From positions 430,822 to 494,821 of the forward strand of contig NZ_VDND01000003.1 of NCBI RefSeq assembly GCF_007665395.1: a stretch of DNA of 64,000 nt, given 5' to 3'. The notes under the pieces were generated by a model. It saw only the letters and a program-made list of their open reading frames with translations, searched no databases and was not told the DNA's origin. This DNA is from Pseudomonas oryzihabitans. Lineage in GTDB: Bacteria; Pseudomonadota; Gammaproteobacteria; Pseudomonadales; Pseudomonadaceae. Shown one piece after another: positions 60,732 to 64,000 of this stretch; positions within the stretch are counted from its first letter, which is position 1; the number at the start of each line of letters is the position of its first letter. The translations under genes were made by a program, and so were the position numbers.

Positions 60732-61425
60732 GACGGCCATGGCGCAGGTGGCGCCCGCCGTTGACGGTGAAGGTGCTGCCGGTCGCATAGGCGGTCGACA
60801 GCAGATAGAGCACGGTATCCACGATGGGATCGGCGCCGGGTTCGAAATCCAGCAGGGCCTTGTCCAGGGTCGCCTGGCGATAGGCCTCGTCGGCGCCTTC
60901 CTTGAAGATCAGCAGGCCCGGCGCGATGGTATTGACCCTGACGGTGGGCGCCAGGGCCTCGGCGAAAGACAGGGTCAGGTTGTGCAGGGCGGCCTTGGTG
61001 GCAGCGTAGCCGATGTGGTTGCGGCTGCCACGGGTCGCGCTGTCGTCGCCGATGTGGATGATGTCGGCGCGCGGTGCGGCCAAGAACAGATCCTGCAGGC
61101 CCAGGTTGAGGTGGTAGGGCGCCTCCAGGTGCAGGCGATAGAGCAGGCGCAGGTTGTCGAGGCCATCCGCCGCCCAGACCGAGGCATTGTGCACCACGCC
61201 GCGCAGGGCCTGGTGCCGTTCATGCAGTTGCTGTATCAGCAGGTCGCGCTGCTGTTCCTCGACCAGATCGATCTGGTAGGCCTCGATCTCCAGTTCACGC
61301 AGCGGACCCGGATCGTCGCGGTAGACTGCGATGACGGGTTGGCCTTCCGCGAGAAGGCGACGGGTGAGAGCCAGGCCAACGCGGCGATTGGCACCGGTGA
61401 CGAGAAGGGGAAGGGCTGCGGACAT
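60727..61425 (-). CDS. folM: dihydromonapterin reductase FolM (SDR)
   Basis: A 232-residue short-chain dehydrogenase that reduces dihydromonapterin (and dihydrofolate). The NADPH loop is VTGANRRVGLALTRRL and the catalytic pair is Y-x-x-x-K in YAATKAALHNL. The TAG stop is inside the terminal repeat of the element at 60564, and the C terminus GGRHLRHGRR is a few residues longer than the GGRHLK I would expect. In P. aeruginosa it lies near folE1/folX genes; they are not seen here. Confidence 0.9.
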   Translation of the reverse strand: MSAALPLLVTGANRRVGLALTRRLLAEGQPVIAVYRDDPGPLRELEIEAYQIDLVEEQQRDLLIQQLHERHQALRGVVHNASVWAADGLDNLRLLYRLHLEAPYHLNLGLQDLFLAAPRADIIHIGDDSATRGSRNHIGYAATKAALHNLTLSFAEALAPTVRVNTIAPGLLIFKEGADEAYRQATLDKALLDFEPGADPIVDTVLYLLSTAYATGSTFTVNGGRHLRHGRR

Positions 61426-61521
61426 GAGGGTACCCGATCCTTGAGAGCGGAAACGGCCAGGAAGCTGGCCGTGCGTATTGTACGCATTCGACTCGTCGGG
61501 AAGCAGAGCGATCCGCCAGGT

Positions 61522-62082
61522 CTAGCGAGCGCTGCCTCTGAGCGGCTCGGCCCGGGACGAGGCGCTGTGCAGCCAGCCCCTGAGCGCGCGGGTGATCAGC
61601 GGGATGAAGACGCAGACCATGACCGGCGTGAGGATCAGGGTGCTCAGCAGGATGCGCGGCAGCAAGGGCAGGTGCGCCAGGTAGTCCCCGAAGGCGGCGT
61701 TGAACAGTAGCGAGATGGGAAAGAACGCCAGCCAGACGGCGATGCTTTGTTTCCAGCGCGGCGGGGCCTGCACGCCGGCGCCGAACCAATCGTCCATGCC
61801 CTGGGCACGGCGTGCCTGGGGCGCTTCGAACAGGCCCTGGCCGCGTTCCAGCCAGAGGCGTCGCGTCTCCGAGTGTTCCCACTGGTCGAGGCTCTGGGGG
61901 CAGGCGAAGCGGAAGATGATCTGCACCAGGTTGTCGCCCGGCGGTGGGGTCAGGACCCCGGAACCGAGATAGCCCGGGTAACGGGTCGCCAGGGCTTCGC
62001 CTTCGCGTAGCCAGACCAGGAAGGCGTCGTATTGGCCGGCCGCTACGCGGCGCGCGACCATGAGGGTAACGGGCTGACTCAT
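61522..62082 (-). CDS. ABM-domain membrane protein (antibiotic biosynthesis monooxygenase-like)
   Basis: A 186-residue protein with an N-terminal ABM/dimeric alpha-beta barrel (VTLMVARRVAAGQYDAFLVW to LVQIIFRFACPQSLDQW) and two or three C-terminal helices (SIAVWLAFFPISLLFNAAFG and ILLSTLILTPVMVCVFIPL). The family joins an ABM domain to a membrane anchor and is of unknown function. GGAG stands 7 nt before ATG 62082. Confidence 0.82.
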   Translation of the reverse strand: MSQPVTLMVARRVAAGQYDAFLVWLREGEALATRYPGYLGSGVLTPPPGDNLVQIIFRFACPQSLDQWEHSETRRLWLERGQGLFEAPQARRAQGMDDWFGAGVQAPPRWKQSIAVWLAFFPISLLFNAAFGDYLAHLPLLPRILLSTLILTPVMVCVFIPLITRALRGWLHSASSRAEPLRGSAR

Positions 62083-62293
62083 GTTGGAGCTCCAAGCGAT
62101 CGGGTCGGATAGGCCGGATGCCATCAAGCCGCCGGGTAGGCGGGCAGGGTGGAGAAATACCTGGGGTAGCAGGCGCCGCTAGCATAGCAAGCCTTGAGAC
62201 CCCGGGGCAGCGCCTGACGTTGCAGGGATGTCGCAAACGGCAAACGGGGGTCGTTCGAGGCATACTGGGCAGCCGTCACCGCTAGAGGTCTGC

Positions 62294-62743
62294 ATGAAAG
62301 TCGCACTGTTGAATGGCTCCGTATACGGCACCGCGGAAGATATCGCGCGGCAGGTGAAGACCCGCCTGGCCGCGGCGGGCCATGAGGTCTGGCATCAACC
62401 GCATGCCGAACTCGCCAGCCTGGAGGCCTTCGCGCCCGAGGCCTTGCTGGCCATCACCTCCACCACGGGCATGGGCGAGTTGCCCGCCAACCTGGAGCCG
62501 CTGTACTTCCAGCTGCGCGACCGGCTGCCGCCCTGGCGTGGCCGGCCCGGCGCGGTGCTGGCCCTCGGGGACTCGAGCTATGGCGACACCTATTGCGGCG
62601 GCGGCGAGCTGATGCAGGAGTTGTTCGCCGAGTTGGGCCTGCGCGAGCTGCTGCCCCTGCTGCGCATCGACGCCAGCGAGACGGTGACACCGGACGAGGA
62701 CGCCGAGCGCTGGACGTCCGCGGTGATCGCCGCCCTGGGGTGA
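62294..62743 (+). CDS. flavodoxin (MioC-like)
   Basis: A 149-residue cytoplasmic flavodoxin. FMN-phosphate loop NGSVYGTAEDIA, then TSTTGMGELP and ALGDSSYGDTYCGGG. The last motif is typical of the short flavodoxins of the MioC type. It corresponds to PA3435 beside folM. ATG 62294 is preferred over an in-frame upstream ATG at 62228. Confidence 0.9.
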   Translation: MKVALLNGSVYGTAEDIARQVKTRLAAAGHEVWHQPHAELASLEAFAPEALLAITSTTGMGELPANLEPLYFQLRDRLPPWRGRPGAVLALGDSSYGDTYCGGGELMQELFAELGLRELLPLLRIDASETVTPDEDAERWTSAVIAALG

Positions 62744-62854
62744 CCTTGCCTGGCGGACAATACAGCTTTACCCGCCGGATCGCCGCCGCCGGGCCCGGGT
62801 CGCTGTCCTCGTCCGGCCAGCCTGGGTATCCTTGGGCGCTGATGACTGTTTGAG

Positions 62855-63238
62855 ATGGAGCCCTGGGTGAATAGATATCTGCGCCTGGCTCTGGAGCTGT
62901 GTGGATTGGGTGCGTTGTGGGGACTGGGCAGCTGGCTGGCGACCGCCTTCGCCTTGCCGGTACCGGGCGGTGTGGTAGGGCTGGCCATGCTGCTCCTGCT
63001 GCTGGCGGCGCGGATCGTCGAGCCCGAGTGGTTGCAGAACGGCGTACGCCTGTTGCTTGGTGAGATGCTGCTGTTCTTCATCCCCGCCTTGCTGAGCCTG
63101 CTCGACTACGGTCCGCTGCTGCGGCAGGAAGGGGTGCGCATCCTCTTCGCCATCCTGCTCAGCACGGTGCTGACCATGGTCGCCACCGCCTACACGGTGG
63201 ACTGGATGTTCCGCCGCCGGGGGCGCCGCGATGCTTGA
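62855..63238 (+). CDS. CidA/LrgA family membrane protein
   Basis: A 127-residue holin-like membrane protein with four helices (PVPGGVVGLAMLLLLLAARI is the conserved core). With LrgB it is thought to control murein hydrolase export, pyruvate transport or programmed lysis. ATG 62855 is listed; a GTG at 62867 with GGAG six bases before it is an equally good start. It overlaps lrgB by 8 nt. Confidence 0.88.
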   Translation: MEPWVNRYLRLALELCGLGALWGLGSWLATAFALPVPGGVVGLAMLLLLLAARIVEPEWLQNGVRLLLGEMLLFFIPALLSLLDYGPLLRQEGVRILFAILLSTVLTMVATAYTVDWMFRRRGRRDA

Positions 63239-63920
63239 TCTGCCCGGACTCTTCTGGCTGCTGCTGACGGTGGCCGGCTATATCGTCAGTCGCCTGCTCT
63301 ATGCCCGCCTGCGCTGGTATGTGGTCAGCCCCATCATCTTCGTCACCGTGCTGCTTTATGCCACCACCCTCTGGCAGCAGGTGAGCTATGCGCAGTACGC
63401 CCATTACAGTCGCTGGCTGATCATGCTGCTAGGGCCGGCGACGGTCGCCTTCGCCGTGCCGATCTGGCAGCAGCGCCGGCTCTTGGCGCGCTACTGGCAG
63501 GCCTTGCTGGCAGGGCTGGTTGTCGGCAGTGGCGTCGCCATCGGCAGTTCCTGGCTGCTGGCCCGCCTGCTGCTGCTGGATGATCGGGTGCTGTTGTCGA
63601 TGCTGCCGCGCTCCATCAGCACGCCCTTCGCCATGCCGATGTCGGCCGCCGTCGGTGGCGTGCCGGAGCTGACGGCGGCCTTCGTCATGATCACCGGCCT
63701 GGGCGGCGCCATCCTCGGCAGCCTGCTGATCAAGCTGTTGCCGCTCAAGTCGGCCCTCGCCCGCGGCGCCCTGTTCGGCATGGGCGCCCATGGCGTCGGG
63801 ACCAGCAAGGCCTATGAGGTTGGCCTGGAGGAGGGCACCGTGGCCGGGCTGGTCATGGTGCTGGCCGGCCTGAGCAACCTGCTGGGCGCCCAACTGGTGC
63901 TCTGGCTGCTGCACGGCTAG
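63231..63920 (+). CDS. LrgB family protein
   Basis: A 229-residue membrane protein of the LrgB/CidB family with about seven helices. The conserved PRSISTPFAMPMSAAVGG and GALFGMGAHGVGTSKAYEVG are present. Overlap with lrgA indicates a single operon. In P. aeruginosa a LysR gene lies nearby; it is not in the window. Confidence 0.9.
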   Translation: MLDLPGLFWLLLTVAGYIVSRLLYARLRWYVVSPIIFVTVLLYATTLWQQVSYAQYAHYSRWLIMLLGPATVAFAVPIWQQRRLLARYWQALLAGLVVGSGVAIGSSWLLARLLLLDDRVLLSMLPRSISTPFAMPMSAAVGGVPELTAAFVMITGLGGAILGSLLIKLLPLKSALARGALFGMGAHGVGTSKAYEVGLEEGTVAGLVMVLAGLSNLLGAQLVLWLLHG

Positions 63921-64000
63921 TGCAGGGTGGTCTTGGCAGCGCCCAGTTGCTCCAGGCGCCGCCGCACCTGCTCCCGCTCCGCCTCGTCCTCGCTGATCAG
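63917..64000 (-). CDS. C-terminal fragment of a minus-strand gene (partial, uncertain)
   Basis: The minus strand from the window edge reads 27 codons (ending QLGAAKTTLH, then TAG) open across the edge. The charged helical tail (SEDEAEREQVRRRLEQL) looks coding. The stop overlaps the lrgB stop. It cannot be identified. Confidence 0.35.
   Translation of the reverse strand: MISEDEAEREQVRRRLEQLGAAKTTLH

Overview
The window is a GC-rich, gene-dense chromosomal segment from a Pseudomonas (Gammaproteobacteria). The evidence is gene content and order: an unbroken rsmI/lpoA/yraN/diaA/dolP block, rnpB and the mraZ-to-lpxC division and cell-wall cluster match the P. aeruginosa PA4406-PA4426 arrangement; nudF-DUF1249-cpdA-yqiA-parE-parC matches PA4964-PA4971; folM-flavodoxin-lrgA-lrgB matches the PA3431-PA3437 neighbourhood. 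The species cannot be fixed from the sequence alone. These comparisons come from memory of the P. aeruginosa map, not from a search.

Layout. 0-12 kb: cytX-type permease, a mosaic of short repeats, then nudF, DUF1249, cpdA, yqiA, parE, parC, a PqiC-type lipoprotein and a Lon-substrate-domain protein. 11-12.3 kb: a sparse stretch with stacked hairpins and two small divergent genes. 12.3-25 kb: a mixed accessory and metabolic region (PfpI protein, HDOD protein, mutM, cytochrome c, a marR-oprM-emrA-emrB efflux operon, alpha/beta hydrolase, 2OG oxygenase, TudS-like protein, xanthine/uracil permease). 25-31.5 kb: a chemoreceptor and a porin-plus-ABC sugar uptake operon of the Frc type, with CRP-like and Cra/LacI-like operators in its leader. 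31.8-38 kb: ilvD, two lipoproteins including OsmE, a Tat-exported amidase, a sulfite-oxidase-like protein, DUF2171. 38-59.9 kb: the envelope and division block from dolP to lpxC, with RNase P RNA between rsmI and mraZ. 59.9-64 kb: HopJ-family and DUF1244 proteins, a MITE-like palindrome, folM, a flavodoxin and an LrgA/LrgB pair.

How it fits together. The dcw cluster is almost entirely translationally coupled (1-11 nt overlaps) and carries a clear sigma70 promoter followed by an array of MraZ boxes. Its most striking departure from the usual Pseudomonas order is that ddlB, expected between murC and ftsQ, is absent; a 66-nt junction holding a 21-codon ORF and a perfect hairpin stands in its place. 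The sugar operon may be linked to cAMP signalling, since a perfect CRP/Vfr half-site pair lies upstream and cpdA (cAMP phosphodiesterase) is in the same window. The efflux operon is probably autoregulated by its MarR protein through two similar palindromes about 30 bp apart. The zinc amidase gene has a Zur-like palindrome just upstream. No complete mobile element, CRISPR array or phage was seen, so the candidates for something new are mostly small: palindromic elements, the ddlB scar, and the hairpin region near 11.3 kb.
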